Shown piece by piece: positions 29,785-30,022 of a DNA stretch of 30,022 nucleotides. Position numbers and translations under genes: made by a program. The stretch covers positions 1 through 30,022 of the IMG/VR virus record IMGVR_UViG_3300029952_000099; one strand, written 5' to 3'. Source of the DNA: a virus. The notes beneath the pieces were generated by a model that searched no databases, was not told where the DNA came from, and saw only the letters and a program-made list of their open reading frames with translations. Numbering within the stretch: position 1 is the stretch's first letter; each line of letters starts with the position of its first letter.

Positions 29785-30022
29785 TTACAAAATAAAAAAG
29801 CCAAAAATTAAAATGGCAGTGTGCATTTTTCTGCCATTGCCATATTTTCCCGCAGAATTATCTACGGAAGCCAGTGCGAGCCGCCGAACACCCGCACCCC
29901 GGCCCACATGAGCCAGCGCCTCGGCATAAAGCCCGCAAGAGTGATCCCTCAGCGACTCTAGGCAGTCATCTGCTGGCGCCGCATCCAATGCAATCCACGG
30001 CTCGGTGTGCTGCCAATCCAGA
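29785..30022 (-). CDS. Partial ORF at the window edge, probably host
   Basis: A minus-strand frame is open from the window edge to a stop at 29785. Its start (DWQHTEPWIALD, then GLYAEALAHV) faintly recalls small HAD-like proteins of Burkholderiales, but an aspartate expected after ALD is missing and the C-terminal part looks random. The frame is cut by the window edge. Confidence 0.3.
   Translation of the reverse strand, partial: LDWQHTEPWIALDAAPADDCLESLRDHSCGLYAEALAHVGRGAGVRRLALASVDNSAGKYGNGRKMHTAILIFGFFIL
29819..29838 (+). repeat. 20-bp direct repeat, copy 2, within a hairpin
   Basis: An exact copy of 29577-29596. Here it also forms the right half of a hairpin AATGGCAG (29812-29819) / CTGCCATT (29831-29838). 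It lies just past the tRNA-Leu remnant, probably in host DNA. Confidence 0.6.

Noticed and set aside
1-30022. CRISPR arrays and insertion sequences
   Set aside because: No regularly spaced repeats, no transposase, and no terminal inverted repeats with target duplications were seen.

Overview
The window is most of the early half and the right end of a lambdoid temperate prophage, followed by about 260 bp that look like host chromosome. Gene types and codon style suggest a Betaproteobacterium, probably Burkholderiales; I cannot name a genus. The layout is a mirror image of phage lambda.

Left arm (about 1-7250, minus strand): a Cro/YdaS-like gene starts a leftward operon of small genes, DUF1367, ninG, a replication protein with internal iteron-like repeats, a DnaC-type helicase loader, several small phage genes and a zinc-finger Q-like antiterminator. 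A good minus-strand promoter directly follows Q, then a terminator and a tRNA-Gly-like sequence, matching the lambda pR'/tR' arrangement. The late genes would lie left of the window.

Immunity region (about 7250-11850): a CI/LexA-like repressor, a DUF6414-like gene, a secreted DUF3761 protein and two toxin-antitoxin modules lie between two clusters of the same 12-bp operator (TACC-N4-GGTA) at 7261-7312 and 11805-11841. Each cluster sits on a strong divergent early promoter with the same geometry.

Right arm (about 11850-29574, plus strand): one long rightward operon holds structured leader DNA, small membrane proteins, ERF annealase, a YqaJ-like exonuclease, SSB, an RdgC protein fused to an FtsK-gamma domain, a C5 DNA methyltransferase with a second gene nested in another frame, small phage genes, an RtcB RNA ligase, an excisionase-like gene and a tyrosine integrase. 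A tRNA-Leu(TAA) 3' part at 29702-29763 is the probable attachment site.

The main discovery is a complete diversity-generating retroelement (DGR) inside this early operon: two target genes with C-terminal variable repeats (13779-14666 and 18373-19302), a MutS-like/Avd-like accessory gene (19381-20229), a template repeat (20251-20367) and a reverse transcriptase (ending at 21506). Over a 114-bp core both variable repeats differ from the template only at template adenines (17 and 19 changes; none at 85 non-adenine positions). Each variable repeat is followed, at exactly the same distance, by a related hairpin that the template lacks. The targets are not tail genes; they sit among recombination genes under the prophage repressor.
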